A stretch of DNA of 64,000 nt from a virus, in IMG/VR virus record IMGVR_UViG_3300035670_013167, positions 42,764 through 106,763 of that record, one strand, 5' to 3'. The notes under the pieces are model-generated. The model was given only the letters and a program-made list of their open reading frames with translations. It ran no database searches and had not been told where the DNA came from. Of the stretch, positions 7,781-16,275 are shown piece by piece. Within the stretch, counting starts at the first letter, position 1, and each line of letters begins with the position of its first letter. Position numbers and translations under genes: made by a program.

Positions 7781-8506
7781 CTAATTAATATCTTTTTTCT
7801 TACGGCCTGTTCTTGTTTTGGCTAATGTTTCAAAACCTTTTTCGCCCAAAATACCATCGGCAAATCCGTAATAAACAGCTTCATCAGCAGAAAGATACCA
7901 ATCCGAATTATGTCTTATTTTGGAATCAATAAAATTCATAGTCTTTTTAATTCCATAACTTCTGTCTGTGAAGTATTTTCCCATTATAGCTCTTTGAGCA
8001 AATATTTGCAACATCCTTTTGTTGTATTTTTCATTCTGATCAATAGCAGATTTTACAGCAATCGCATTATCGCTTACAGAAACAGATCCATGATGAATCA
8101 TAACTTCGCAATCTGGCAGTAAGACTCTTTTATCCGCTGCTTGAAGTATAATACCACTCATGGACGAAGCTTGAGCGTACGATAATATAGTCACAGGAGA
8201 AGATATTAATCTAATTATATTAAACATCGCCATTCCATCAGACCAACATCCACCTATTGTGTGCATATGAATTAATATATTTTTATGATTTTGAGCCTCT
8301 AGGATATGCATGTTTTTTATAAACTTGGTGGCCATTCGATAATCTACGCCAGGCTCTTCCTCATCAACACCATCCATATGACCATGCAAATAAATCTCTC
8401 TAGAATGATGATTTACATTATTATTATGAATGTCACTAATCAACTGCTCTATGGCAGTAACTTTTTTGGGCGTATAAATTTGACTCATAAGTGTATCTGT
8501 GGGCAT
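7781..8506 (-). CDS. clpP: ClpP-like serine protease
   Basis: 241 aa. ATG 8506 follows AGGTG; an internal ATG at 8488 is the alternative. The ClpP/crotonase fold is visible: IYLHGHMDG oxyanion strand, TIGGCWSDGMAMFN, nucleophile region YAQASSMSG (Ser115), then MIHHGS (His138), and YLSADEAVYYGFADGI near the C-terminus. ClpP forms barrels that degrade substrates fed by AAA+ partners; in phages, ClpP-type proteases also act in head maturation. Its position just before the SpoVR-DUF444-PrkA operon on the same strand, separated by a palindromic terminator, makes a proteolytic role in that module or in processing CTS-tagged proteins worth considering, but neither is shown. Confidence 0.88.
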   Translation of the reverse strand: MPTDTLMSQIYTPKKVTAIEQLISDIHNNNVNHHSREIYLHGHMDGVDEEEPGVDYRMATKFIKNMHILEAQNHKNILIHMHTIGGCWSDGMAMFNIIRLISSPVTILSYAQASSMSGIILQAADKRVLLPDCEVMIHHGSVSVSDNAIAVKSAIDQNEKYNKRMLQIFAQRAIMGKYFTDRSYGIKKTMNFIDSKIRHNSDWYLSADEAVYYGFADGILGEKGFETLAKTRTGRKKKDIN

Positions 8507-8549
8507 TTGAGTTACACCTATATTTAGACATAATAAAATCCATAATGCA

Positions 8550-8585
8550 TTTTTTTAATAAATTATTAATAATTTATTAAAAAAA
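8550..8585. terminator. 36-bp perfect AT palindrome (bidirectional terminator-like)
   Basis: T7-AATAAATTATT-AATAATTTATT-A7 is a perfect palindrome touching the SpoVR stop codon. As RNA it forms an 18-bp AU stem with a U tract on either strand. It ends the PrkA-DUF444-SpoVR operon just before clpP and could also form a cruciform. Confidence 0.6.
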
Positions 8586-10205
8586 TTAATAAGAGTCATA
8601 ATTTGGAGATCCTATTCCCAAATATTGGTCTCTTTCTACAACGTCAATTACATCCTCTCCTAAACACCTATAAATAAGCTCTGTGCCGTCTGCGGTCTTG
8701 GTCGATAGGCAGACATCATTTTTCCATAAATACCTCAGAGATTGAATTACAGGCCTTATATAGGGGTCGTAAAGCGGTCTGCCGTCCGATTTGTGCTCTA
8801 AAAATAAAATTCCTTTTCCTTTGTGATTACAATCAGTTAGATAAATTTCGGGCAATCCGCCATTTGTGTATCTTTGAATTAATTTTTTTTTAATTTTTTT
8901 ATGATCTCTACTTTCTATTTTATATTCGCCATTCGGATATTTTTTCCATTCAAAAAATTGATACTTTTCACAAAATTCAGGAGTAAAAAACTCCATAATA
9001 AAAGTCAAATCATTATAGAACTTTCTAACTTCAAAAACCTTATCATGACCCAAATTTAATTTTTTATCCCAATTTTCTTTCTCTCTAATATCTTCGCAGT
9101 CTTCCCACTCAGTGCCAAATTGTCCTTTATTCCATCTTTCTTCAATATCCAAAAATAAACAAAAACCTAATTTATAAGGATTCATAGAATATTTTCCACC
9201 AAGAACCCCCATTTTATGATGAGAGTATTCTATAATTCCAGAACTTTCATGACTCTGGCCTAAAGCACTGAATCCTTGTTTTGCCATTATATTATAGTCA
9301 CAGAAAGAAGCCCAACCCTCATTTATAGTTTTGGTCAACCTCTGGGGGGCGAAGTACATACTCTCATCATAAAGCATAGCGACTATGTCTGCTTCCCAAG
9401 GCTTGAGGGGAGCATAATCCCTAATAAACCTCATTATGTCCTTCGTAGAATTATTAAATATATCTAAATATTCCGCAGCTTCTATTTTTTGAATTTTTTC
9501 TTGTTGCTTGTTTATCCAATCTTGTGGATTTAAATAGTCATCCATATAGTCATGGTCTTCTTTTGACTTTAATCTACTCGGATGTCTATAAATTCTTTCA
9601 TCCTTTATTATCGGATTTTTAATTTTTTTTCTTTCCCAAGATTTTGAAAAATCTATTAAAGTTTCAATTCTCAAGACATGATCTATAAATTCTGTTACTC
9701 TTTCTTTGCCCCAACGACTCATGTACTCTCTAATTCTGGTGCCGTGGTTAGCCAATTGATTCATCATGTTTTGGCTTGTTTGAGAAAAATAAATATTATT
9801 CTTAAAAAAATCAGCGTGGCCTAAAGCGTGAGCAACCACAGTAACATTATCGACCAAAGTATTAGAATCTAAACAATAAAGGTATACTGGGTTTGTGTTA
9901 ACTACCATTTCGTATATCTTATGCATTCCATAAACATATCCTCTTTGTAGCTCTTCATATTCCATTCCCCATCTCCAATGAGGAAAGCGAACAGGAAACC
10001 CTCCATATGCTGCTATCTCACTAATTTCATCATAAGTCAGCATTTCAACAACAGTTGGATAAAAATCACAACCAAAATCACTTACTTTTTTATAAATTTC
10101 AGGCAATAATTTTTTAAGTTCAGGAGGAAGAGAAACTCCTGGAATTGTGTTGTCTCCCATTAAGACAGGAGACCCATGCATAAATTTTTCAGATTTTTTA
10201 TTCAA
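8586..10205 (-). CDS. spoVR: SpoVR family protein
   Basis: 539 aa, close to bacterial SpoVR/YcgB (about 500 aa). Characteristic stretches are MLTYDEISEIAAYGGFPVRF, YVYGMHKIYEMVVNTNP, VTVVAHALGHADFFKNN, LTKTINEGWASFCDY and a C-terminal IYLTDCNHKGKG. The start is TTG at 10205: it overlaps the DUF444 stop (TTGA) and follows AGGAAAGG. SpoVR is a conserved companion of PrkA and YeaH in bacteria; its biochemical function is unsettled. All three are present here in order, as in bacterial operons. It is the last gene before a palindromic terminator. Confidence 0.95.
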   Translation of the reverse strand: MNKKSEKFMHGSPVLMGDNTIPGVSLPPELKKLLPEIYKKVSDFGCDFYPTVVEMLTYDEISEIAAYGGFPVRFPHWRWGMEYEELQRGYVYGMHKIYEMVVNTNPVYLYCLDSNTLVDNVTVVAHALGHADFFKNNIYFSQTSQNMMNQLANHGTRIREYMSRWGKERVTEFIDHVLRIETLIDFSKSWERKKIKNPIIKDERIYRHPSRLKSKEDHDYMDDYLNPQDWINKQQEKIQKIEAAEYLDIFNNSTKDIMRFIRDYAPLKPWEADIVAMLYDESMYFAPQRLTKTINEGWASFCDYNIMAKQGFSALGQSHESSGIIEYSHHKMGVLGGKYSMNPYKLGFCLFLDIEERWNKGQFGTEWEDCEDIREKENWDKKLNLGHDKVFEVRKFYNDLTFIMEFFTPEFCEKYQFFEWKKYPNGEYKIESRDHKKIKKKLIQRYTNGGLPEIYLTDCNHKGKGILFLEHKSDGRPLYDPYIRPVIQSLRYLWKNDVCLSTKTADGTELIYRCLGEDVIDVVERDQYLGIGSPNYDSY

Positions 10206-11383
10206 GATTTTACCTTTCCTAAAAGATCAACTATTGATTTCTTAATTTGAGAATCTCTATCGTCCTCTGACAATTGCATGTTTGGCAAACTATGTGCTGG
10301 ATGTGCTATTTGAGTTGTAACCAAATTTGAAAAATTACTTTGATCTATAGCTTGCTTTAAGCTTCCATCGTAGTTCCAAGCTAATACTTGTGTTATTCCC
10401 ACCATGTTGACAATTTTAGAATTAAAATCATCTTGTAAAATTTTTATAAATTGCTGATTGTCCCCGTCCCAATTTTCACCATCTGTAAAATAAAATAAAT
10501 AAATATTCCACTTTAAGGGATTGTATCTGTTTTCAAACATTTTTTGAATTAATTTTAGTGCTGACGAACAAGTTGTGCCTCCGCCATATCTGTACTTGTA
10601 GAATCTGCTTTCATCGACTTCTTTGGCAACGGTATCATGCCAAACATACACTCGCTCTACTTTTTCATAAAATCTTCTAATCCATACATCAATCCACCAA
10701 CTCATATCACTAACAATATCGCATTTATATTGATCCATTGAGGCAGATCCATCTCTAGCAAAAAATATAACTGCATTGCTTGAAGGTATTTTTATCTCAT
10801 TGAATTGACGGTATCTCTTATCGCTATTAATAGGAGTTATAAGTTTTACTGGATGAGCAAATCCTGGTATGTCGTGGAGATTATTTATGGAACCATCAGA
10901 ACATTGTCTTTTTAAGGCTTGCCTAAGAGTTCTTGCATTGTGCCTTAAGGACTCAGGGCCAGTCAGCGATATATTATTATATTTCTTAATAATTTCTTCA
11001 TAAGTGTCACTAGGCTTTGGCTTCATGTCGGGAAGTTGCAATTCTTCTTGAAGAAATTTCAAAACCTCTTCAAGATCAACAGCAATCTCTATGCCTTCGC
11101 CTTCTTCTTGTCCGGCTTTATTGCCTTTTCCGTCTCCTTGATCTTTATCTTTTCCTATGACCTTACCATTTTCTCCTTCTCCTCTTCCTATTCCTCCGCT
11201 TCCATTATCACCAAAAACAATATGCGGAATATCTATTTTTGGAATAGTTAATATAACTTTACCATCTTTACCGCGATTCCTAAAAATACTTCCATTTTTA
11301 ATGTATTTTTTTAATTCTTTTCTTTTTCTGCCGGCATATACGTCATGGAACTCTTTATGGTCTTCATGTATTCGGCGGGGCAT
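10202..11383 (-). CDS. yeaH: DUF444 (YeaH/YhbH) family protein with VWA-like domain
   Basis: 393 aa. The family start MPRRIHEDHKEFHDVYAGRK, a glycine-rich charged linker (about 55-95), then a von Willebrand A-like C-terminal half with FFARDGSASMDQYKCD (MIDAS DxSxS), YRYGGGTTCSSAL and YFTDGENWDGDN. DUF444 proteins are encoded with the PrkA kinase and SpoVR across bacteria. A regulatory or adaptor role is usually assumed. AGGATG precedes the start. The gene lies 14 bp after prkA and is coupled to spoVR. Confidence 0.95.
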   Translation of the reverse strand: MPRRIHEDHKEFHDVYAGRKRKELKKYIKNGSIFRNRGKDGKVILTIPKIDIPHIVFGDNGSGGIGRGEGENGKVIGKDKDQGDGKGNKAGQEEGEGIEIAVDLEEVLKFLQEELQLPDMKPKPSDTYEEIIKKYNNISLTGPESLRHNARTLRQALKRQCSDGSINNLHDIPGFAHPVKLITPINSDKRYRQFNEIKIPSSNAVIFFARDGSASMDQYKCDIVSDMSWWIDVWIRRFYEKVERVYVWHDTVAKEVDESRFYKYRYGGGTTCSSALKLIQKMFENRYNPLKWNIYLFYFTDGENWDGDNQQFIKILQDDFNSKIVNMVGITQVLAWNYDGSLKQAIDQSNFSNLVTTQIAHPAHSLPNMQLSEDDRDSQIKKSIVDLLGKVKS

Positions 11384-11397
11384 TTTTCATCCTTTGA

Positions 11398-14300
11398 TTA
11401 GTCGTTATCAGCAACATCGCCGCGAGCGAAAATTGAACCCACGTAGTCCAAAACATCAGTAGCAGATTGTTCGTTATATCCGTATTGAGATATAAGTCTT
11501 TGCTTTACTGCGTCTATCTTTTCTTGAACATCCTTATCAACAACAGCAGCTCCCTTAATATTTAGAGCCGAAAGCTTGATGTGATCCTTTGTGTCTTCAA
11601 AAAGCTTAGCTTCTAAAGCTTTCTTGAGTTGAGGATTGCTATCCCATCTAAATTGCTTTCCACTATGGGCCAAGTGCCCAATAAATCCTGCTAAAGATCT
11701 TCTAAAATCATCTGCTCCGACTTCGGGAATATCTATCTTCTCTTCTATAGATCTCATTAATCTTTCGTCTGGCTCTTGGTCTTGTTCTGTGAATGGATTT
11801 TTAATCTTAGTGCCATCAATATAAGCCATCACATTATCAATATAATTGCCACATAGCCTTTCGATAGCAGTTTCATCTCCTACAAGAGCCTTTTGAACTT
11901 CTGTTTTCAATATTTGATCCAGTTCTTTTCTAGCCAAGTCTACACACGTAATATATTTAGACTTTTCTTCTTCACTAGTAAATAAAGATTGATGATCTAT
12001 TCCATTTTTCAATTCATTTAGAACCATAAAGAAATTTATATAATCATAATGAGAACTAAGACAATTAGAAATTTTGTCTTGAGTATATCTACAACTTACT
12101 CCCACAAACATGCCTTCATCGGGATATTTATCCTTGAGTTCTTTTATAGAGTCTTCAGTCCAACCAGGAAGAGATCTTCCATCATATAATTTAGCTTTCT
12201 CAACTAGAGTTATTTTGCCATCTTTATCATCTTGAAGTCTGGTTAAGACTGTCCAGAGAGCAGCAATTTCCAAGGTATGGGGAGCAATGTGCTGCTTTAC
12301 TCTTCCTCTACCGTAGTAGTACTCTAGTATCTTAAGTTCTTCGCTCCATCTTAATAAGTACGGAACATCAATCTTCACAGTACGATCTCTCAAAGCTTCC
12401 ATAGTCTGATCGCTTTTTAACTTTTCATACTCTGGATTATTGGTGTGAGAAATTAAAACAGTGTCTATGCTAATTTGTGGAAATTTTTTAGGCTTGATTT
12501 GACGTTCCTGAGATGCTCCAAGCAAATCATATAAAAATTCTTTAGCCAACTTTAGAACTTCGATAAATTCAACAACGCCTCTATTTCCAACACAGTTGTG
12601 AACAACTATATCATTTGCCAAAAACGAATGATCTTCTTCTACCTCAAAATCAAAAACCTGTAGGTCAGAAACATTGTTGAAAGAAATAGATTTAATTTTT
12701 CTTGCATATCCAAAAACAGTTCTGTTGACATCTGTCTCGTATAATTCAATTCCATTTTGCCTAACTTCTTCGGCAAAGTCTTCAAAAATGTCTAAGGACT
12801 TTTTGCCTGACGCTCCTACAACATATGCTTTTTTATGGTTTTCAAAAGCAGGCCTGGCATAGGACGATGATCCCATGCCGCTGGACAGCATAAGAACAGA
12901 AATATCTCTGGCTAATTTTTCTGATATTGTTACGCCCGTTATTGACATTGCGGGCTTACCTTTAATTTTTTTAATTTTTCTGTGGCCGTCTCCATCAAGC
13001 CACCCAGATATCAATCCCATCTTAACTGACTCGTTTGAGGTCATAAATACAGGAGGTATTCTTTTTGTTCCGGCCAAACCCGCACAAAACTTAGAGAAAA
13101 ATTTGGCTAAATTAACATTGTTGACCTCGACTATTCTTCCTGTTTTATTTTTATTAACTAACCTATGAGTGGCATTTACTCCGAAAATACTATTGACCAA
13201 TAGTATTATTTCATTAGCTAAATTTTCTTCTTTAGCGCTCAGATTAAAAATAACCTTTTTACTAGTGCAATTTCCTTCTGCTAAATATAGGCCAAATAAC
13301 CTGGCAAAGGAGTGTGTTACGTGCAAATATCTATTGACTACATTTTTCTTTTCTCCAGTTGGGATTCTAACTTTTTCCACGCCATTTTCAAATGTAGAAA
13401 CAAAATTATCCAAATAAATAGATAAATCAACAACTTGATCAATACAATTTCTATTCCAGCCTATTAACACCCTGTCGTTTTCGTTCAAATCAGAAGCTTT
13501 TTTCCAAACTAAATTGCCGGGCTTCCATCTCCAATTTTGACTACTTTCCATAACCGCAACAGGATGATCTGCGGTCATTGTAATTGGAAAAGGAAAATGA
13601 GAAACATTCAAAGTAACCATTTCCCCAGTATACTTTCTATTCATCGTATCGATAACAGACCTTACATTGCCAAGATGAGTAACAACTTCATCTCCAATTT
13701 TTACATCTTCTATGTTTTTTTCAGACCCATCTCCCATGCGAACCAAAGTTCCAGCAGGAAAACAAAACTCGCCGTCAAAGTTAAATGCTCTTGAATCAGA
13801 ATCGGTGCCAAAGTGGGTCAACTTGCCCCAATTAACATCTCCAGTTAATTCTGTGCTGTCTTGATTTTTTTCATCCTTTGGCTGGAAGGTGGCTATTCCC
13901 ATTCTATCTGATTCCGAATGGTTTTTTCTTATTACTCTTATGTGATTCTCTATAACTTTTTCCCAATCGCCTTCGTACTTAACCAATAGTTCTTTCATGA
14001 ACTTTTTAGATCTCGGATCAAGGTCTCCCTCAACATTTAATTTATACAAATTTATTTTTTCTTTTTCATCCGTTTGATCTGCCAATATTTCATTAAGTTC
14101 TTTTAGAACTTCTTTTCTAATTTCAGAAGGTATTAGCTTTAGTGGATCTTCGTGCATTGGAGATTCGTCTTCTGGCTGCGTGTATAGGCCATCGTCTTTG
14201 CCAGTTGGCAAATTAACCCATTTAAATGTGTACCAAGCTCCATCATCAGTTAGAGAATACTTTTCCAAGCCTCTCTTGATACACCTTAATATTGTTGATT

Positions 14301-14649
14301 TAGAAGATCCAACAGGACCGTGCAAAAGAAGCACTCGACGTTCAGGACCATATCCTCCTGCTGCTCCTTTGAAGAATTGAACGAGTTGATGCAACGTTTC
14401 TTCTAGACCAAAGATGGGAACTTCAGGATCATCAAAAAAACTATAGTGAACGTATGTTTTTCTATACTTCTCTACTTTTTTCGTACCTTTTGACATGATC
14501 ATGTCATAAAGATATTGATAAGCAGTTCTTGCTAATTTAGGATTTTTATAAACTAATGACAAATAATCAGAAAAACTCATTTCCTCGTTTAGTTTTTGAA
14601 AATTATCTTTATTAAATTTATTAGCAATTTTTGATAAGACGTTTTCCAT
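11398..14649 (-). CDS. prkA: PrkA (YeaG) serine protein kinase/AAA+ protein with intein
   Basis: 1083 aa, about 693 after intein removal, near bacterial PrkA (about 640). FFDDPEVPIFGLEETLHQLV and the P-loop GPVGSSKST (111-119) identify the PrkA AAA domain; QISIDTVLISHTNNPEYEKL and ALRDRTVKIDVPYLL follow after the intein, and the PrkA C-terminal kinase-like region completes it. PrkA is a stress- and sporulation-linked kinase, or AAA+ protease partner, in bacteria. AAGGAAG precedes the ATG. A sigma70-like promoter lies upstream (14687-14715). It heads the operon prkA-DUF444-spoVR. Confidence 0.96.
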   Translation of the reverse strand: MENVLSKIANKFNKDNFQKLNEEMSFSDYLSLVYKNPKLARTAYQYLYDMIMSKGTKKVEKYRKTYVHYSFFDDPEVPIFGLEETLHQLVQFFKGAAGGYGPERRVLLLHGPVGSSKSTILRCIKRGLEKYSLTDDGAWYTFKWVNLPTGKDDGLYTQPEDESPMHEDPLKLIPSEIRKEVLKELNEILADQTDEKEKINLYKLNVEGDLDPRSKKFMKELLVKYEGDWEKVIENHIRVIRKNHSESDRMGIATFQPKDEKNQDSTELTGDVNWGKLTHFGTDSDSRAFNFDGEFCFPAGTLVRMGDGSEKNIEDVKIGDEVVTHLGNVRSVIDTMNRKYTGEMVTLNVSHFPFPITMTADHPVAVMESSQNWRWKPGNLVWKKASDLNENDRVLIGWNRNCIDQVVDLSIYLDNFVSTFENGVEKVRIPTGEKKNVVNRYLHVTHSFARLFGLYLAEGNCTSKKVIFNLSAKEENLANEIILLVNSIFGVNATHRLVNKNKTGRIVEVNNVNLAKFFSKFCAGLAGTKRIPPVFMTSNESVKMGLISGWLDGDGHRKIKKIKGKPAMSITGVTISEKLARDISVLMLSSGMGSSSYARPAFENHKKAYVVGASGKKSLDIFEDFAEEVRQNGIELYETDVNRTVFGYARKIKSISFNNVSDLQVFDFEVEEDHSFLANDIVVHNCVGNRGVVEFIEVLKLAKEFLYDLLGASQERQIKPKKFPQISIDTVLISHTNNPEYEKLKSDQTMEALRDRTVKIDVPYLLRWSEELKILEYYYGRGRVKQHIAPHTLEIAALWTVLTRLQDDKDGKITLVEKAKLYDGRSLPGWTEDSIKELKDKYPDEGMFVGVSCRYTQDKISNCLSSHYDYINFFMVLNELKNGIDHQSLFTSEEEKSKYITCVDLARKELDQILKTEVQKALVGDETAIERLCGNYIDNVMAYIDGTKIKNPFTEQDQEPDERLMRSIEEKIDIPEVGADDFRRSLAGFIGHLAHSGKQFRWDSNPQLKKALEAKLFEDTKDHIKLSALNIKGAAVVDKDVQEKIDAVKQRLISQYGYNEQSATDVLDYVGSIFARGDVADND
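12595..13764 (-). mobile_element. Intein with LAGLIDADG endonuclease in PrkA (390 aa)
   Basis: It starts CFPAGTLVRMGDG at residue 296 and contains MTADHPVAV (block B) and LAGLIDADG motifs LFGLYLAEGN and LISGWLDGDG. It ends SFLANDIVVHN before +1 Cys of CVGNRGVVEF. Splicing would give FNFDGEFCVGNRGVVEF, a conserved PrkA segment. All junction residues are intact. Confidence 0.93.
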
Positions 14650-14686
14650 AAAAGCTTCCTTTTAATATTTAAATTAACCTGTGTTT

Positions 14687-14715
14687 ATTATAATAGAAAA
14701 TCAAAACCATAGCAA
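14687..14715 (-). promoter_or_regulatory. Sigma70-like promoter for prkA operon
   Basis: TTGCTA (14715-14710), a 17-nt spacer and TATAAT (14692-14687) lie about 38 bp upstream of the prkA ATG on the minus strand. The exact -10 and ideal spacing suggest transcription by the host polymerase. Confidence 0.6.
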
Positions 14716-14717
14716 TA

Positions 14718-15068
14718 TCATTTTACTTCGCCAAAATACTTTCCGCTAGAAATATCATCAATTTGCCTATAGGGAGTTTTGCCCATATGAGATTTTTTTT
14801 CAGCGTTTTTTCTTTGATCTCTAACTCCACCAGGCCTATCCATATTCCATTTATGTCTATAATCATGACCTTTAGAGTCACTATGCCAACGATCTGTCCC
14901 AACTGGATTCGTAAATTTGACAGAAGGGCATCCTATTAATTCACATATTTTTTTTGACTTGCATTTTGGACACTTGCTCTTTTTTACAACAATTTCTTTT
15001 TCGGACATCGAAGCCCAAATGTCGAAATTTTCTTTGCATTTTTCGCATTCAAATTCATATCTTGGAAT
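14718..15068 (-). CDS. FmdB-like zinc-ribbon protein, apparent AUU start
   Basis: The frame reads PRYEFECEKCKENFDIWASM, then CPKCKSKK, which is the FmdB-family N-terminus (usually M-P-x-Y-E-[FY]-x-C). The codon at the family's Met position is ATT (15068). It follows GAGGTG at a suitable distance and a TATAAATA box further up. No ATG, GTG or TTG lies between the upstream stop and this point; the first ATG (15008) would delete the first CxxC. The four cysteines form one zinc site. The remainder (about 45-116) is basic and contains SDSKGHDYRHKW. Function unknown; FmdB proteins are small regulators or metal-binding proteins. Confidence 0.75.
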   Translation of the reverse strand: MPRYEFECEKCKENFDIWASMSEKEIVVKKSKCPKCKSKKICELIGCPSVKFTNPVGTDRWHSDSKGHDYRHKWNMDRPGGVRDQRKNAEKKSHMGKTPYRQIDDISSGKYFGEVK

Positions 15069-15087
15069 AACGCACCTCTTTCTTTTG

Positions 15088-15095
15088 TATTTATA
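15088..15095 (-). promoter_or_regulatory. TATAAATA late-type promoter for the FmdB-like gene
   Basis: An exact T4 late-promoter octamer on the minus strand lies 19 nt upstream of the AUU start. This leaves room for a short leader with GAGGTG. Confidence 0.6.
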
Positions 15096-15100
15096 ATAGT

Positions 15101-15352
15101 TTATTCTTCGTCTATTCCATCAACTAATTTTTCAAGAAAAGAATAAGTTTTTTTAATTAATTTTATTTTTTTTTCTATGCTATAAAACTTCCAAAAAAAA
15201 GAATTTTCACAAATTTTAATTGCAGAACCAATTAGGTTTTCATTTTCAAGCGGAAACTGTGCCATAGAAAAAAAATCAGGCCCTTGAATGAACTTTTCTT
15301 CATCTTCGTAATCTTCGTTCTCTTCGTCTTCTCCAAAATTAAATCTTTTCAA
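15101..15352 (-). CDS. Hypothetical acidic protein, TTG start
   Basis: 83 aa from TTG 15352, which overlaps the upstream stop as TTGA and follows AGGAGG by 6 nt. An ATG frame extending to 15400 would overlap the previous gene by 52 nt. The N-terminus is acidic (GEDEENEDYEDEEKF) and the C-terminal half helical (WKFYSIEKKIKLIKKTYSFL). No family was recognised. Confidence 0.7.
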   Translation of the reverse strand: MKRFNFGEDEENEDYEDEEKFIQGPDFFSMAQFPLENENLIGSAIKICENSFFWKFYSIEKKIKLIKKTYSFLEKLVDGIDEE

Positions 15353-15837
15353 AAGGACCCTCCTACTAGTTGTTTGTATAAAGGACAAGCTTGCTCCCAT
15401 ATATTTAATACAGCATATTCATTAATTGTTAAATCATATGTAGAAAATCTTTTTAAGGCGTTTTCAAAAGGCGGCTTCTTAATGTTTGCCCATTTATATA
15501 GTTCAAAAGAGCCACATCCGTATCTATAATCCACAAAAACAGAAGAAATATTTGTTTTTGAGGAAACGACATCTAATAAATTTCCATTAAATTCACGAAC
15601 AGCCACTACTGATGGCTTTATTTTTTTTATAAAATTGTTCTTAACTTTAGTTTTCTTTCTAAGAAATCTTACTCGTGCTTTATTCGCCCAATCAAACAAA
15701 AAAGAATTGCCAACAGATATAAAAATATCTGCATTGGGGAGTTGTTTTTGCAAAGAGTACCAAGAAGCAAAACACATCCAAGAATCACAAAAATTAGAAT
15801 CGCATTCTATAATTATAGACAGATCTTTGTCTTCCAT
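15349..15837 (-). CDS. Hypothetical protein, possible glycosyltransferase remnant
   Basis: 162 aa. The opening SIIIECDSNFCDSWMCFASW followed by a Rossmann-like strand (NADIFISVGN) is reminiscent of a glycosyltransferase N-terminus, but no DXD metal motif is seen and the length is short. It is coupled to the acidic gene downstream by a TTGA overlap. No confident family. Confidence 0.6.
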   Translation of the reverse strand: MEDKDLSIIIECDSNFCDSWMCFASWYSLQKQLPNADIFISVGNSFLFDWANKARVRFLRKKTKVKNNFIKKIKPSVVAVREFNGNLLDVVSSKTNISSVFVDYRYGCGSFELYKWANIKKPPFENALKRFSTYDLTINEYAVLNIWEQACPLYKQLVGGSF

Positions 15838-15849
15838 AACATAAAATAG

Positions 15850-15981
15850 TCAAACTGTTCTTTTAATTAATTTGATTTGAGGTTTTGCTGGCTTAAACAT
15901 TCCTCTGGGGTGAATAATATTAGGTTTTGCACCAGATCCTTTTCCACCTTCTCTTATTAATAACCATTCACTAAATTTCAT
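15850..15981 (-). CDS. 43-aa CTS-tagged peptide
   Basis: ATG 15981 overlaps the upstream stop (ATGA). The protein starts MKFSEWLLIREGGKGSGAK, which is the shared N-terminal motif followed by I-R-E-G, a good match to the T4 gp21 prohead protease site ((I/L)xE before a small residue). The remaining 30 residues are basic and proline-rich (HPRGMFKPAKPQIKLIKR). If cleaved as in T4, a basic peptide would remain in the head. Confidence 0.75.
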   Translation of the reverse strand: MKFSEWLLIREGGKGSGAKPNIIHPRGMFKPAKPQIKLIKRTV

Positions 15982-16268
15982 ATTTTTTTATTATTCATTA
16001 ATTTTTCTTTATTTTTTTGATCTACTTTATCTGCCACGTCTTTTATTTTTAGTATGTCGTCCGGCGAAGAATTTGGATCCATAACGGCTTGCTGAGCTAC
16101 GTTTTGAAGAGCTTTAGCAGGATCTTGTTTTTGCTTCATAGCTCCAACCAAAGCATTTTTAACATTCATTTGAATTTTTTTCTCATCATCCTTCTTTTTT
16201 ACATTATTCAAATTATTAGAAGGTTGAATTTCTTCTTTTATTTTAAGCCATTCTGTAAATTTAATCAT
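15978..16268 (-). CDS. CTS-tagged hypothetical protein
   Basis: 96 aa from ATG 16268, chosen because it opens the shared motif MIKFTEWLKIKEE; an earlier in-frame start adds 8 residues. The body is lysine/glutamine-rich and helical (NVKNALVGAMKQKQDPAKAL). CATAAATA lies 4 nt before the ATG and no clear SD is present, as for other tagged genes. The next tagged gene is coupled (ATGA). Confidence 0.75.
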   Translation of the reverse strand: MIKFTEWLKIKEEIQPSNNLNNVKKKDDEKKIQMNVKNALVGAMKQKQDPAKALQNVAQQAVMDPNSSPDDILKIKDVADKVDQKNKEKLMNNKKI

Positions 16269-16275
16269 ATAATAT

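Noticed and set aside
8467-8482. GCGTATAAAT late-promoter-like string near the clpP start
   Set aside because: It is inside the clpP coding sequence on the opposite strand with no gene to drive.
11398-14649. CTS-like string MSFSDYLSL in PrkA (about residues 24-32)
   Set aside because: It is internal, and bacterial PrkA proteins have a similar helix there; it is not evidence of head targeting.
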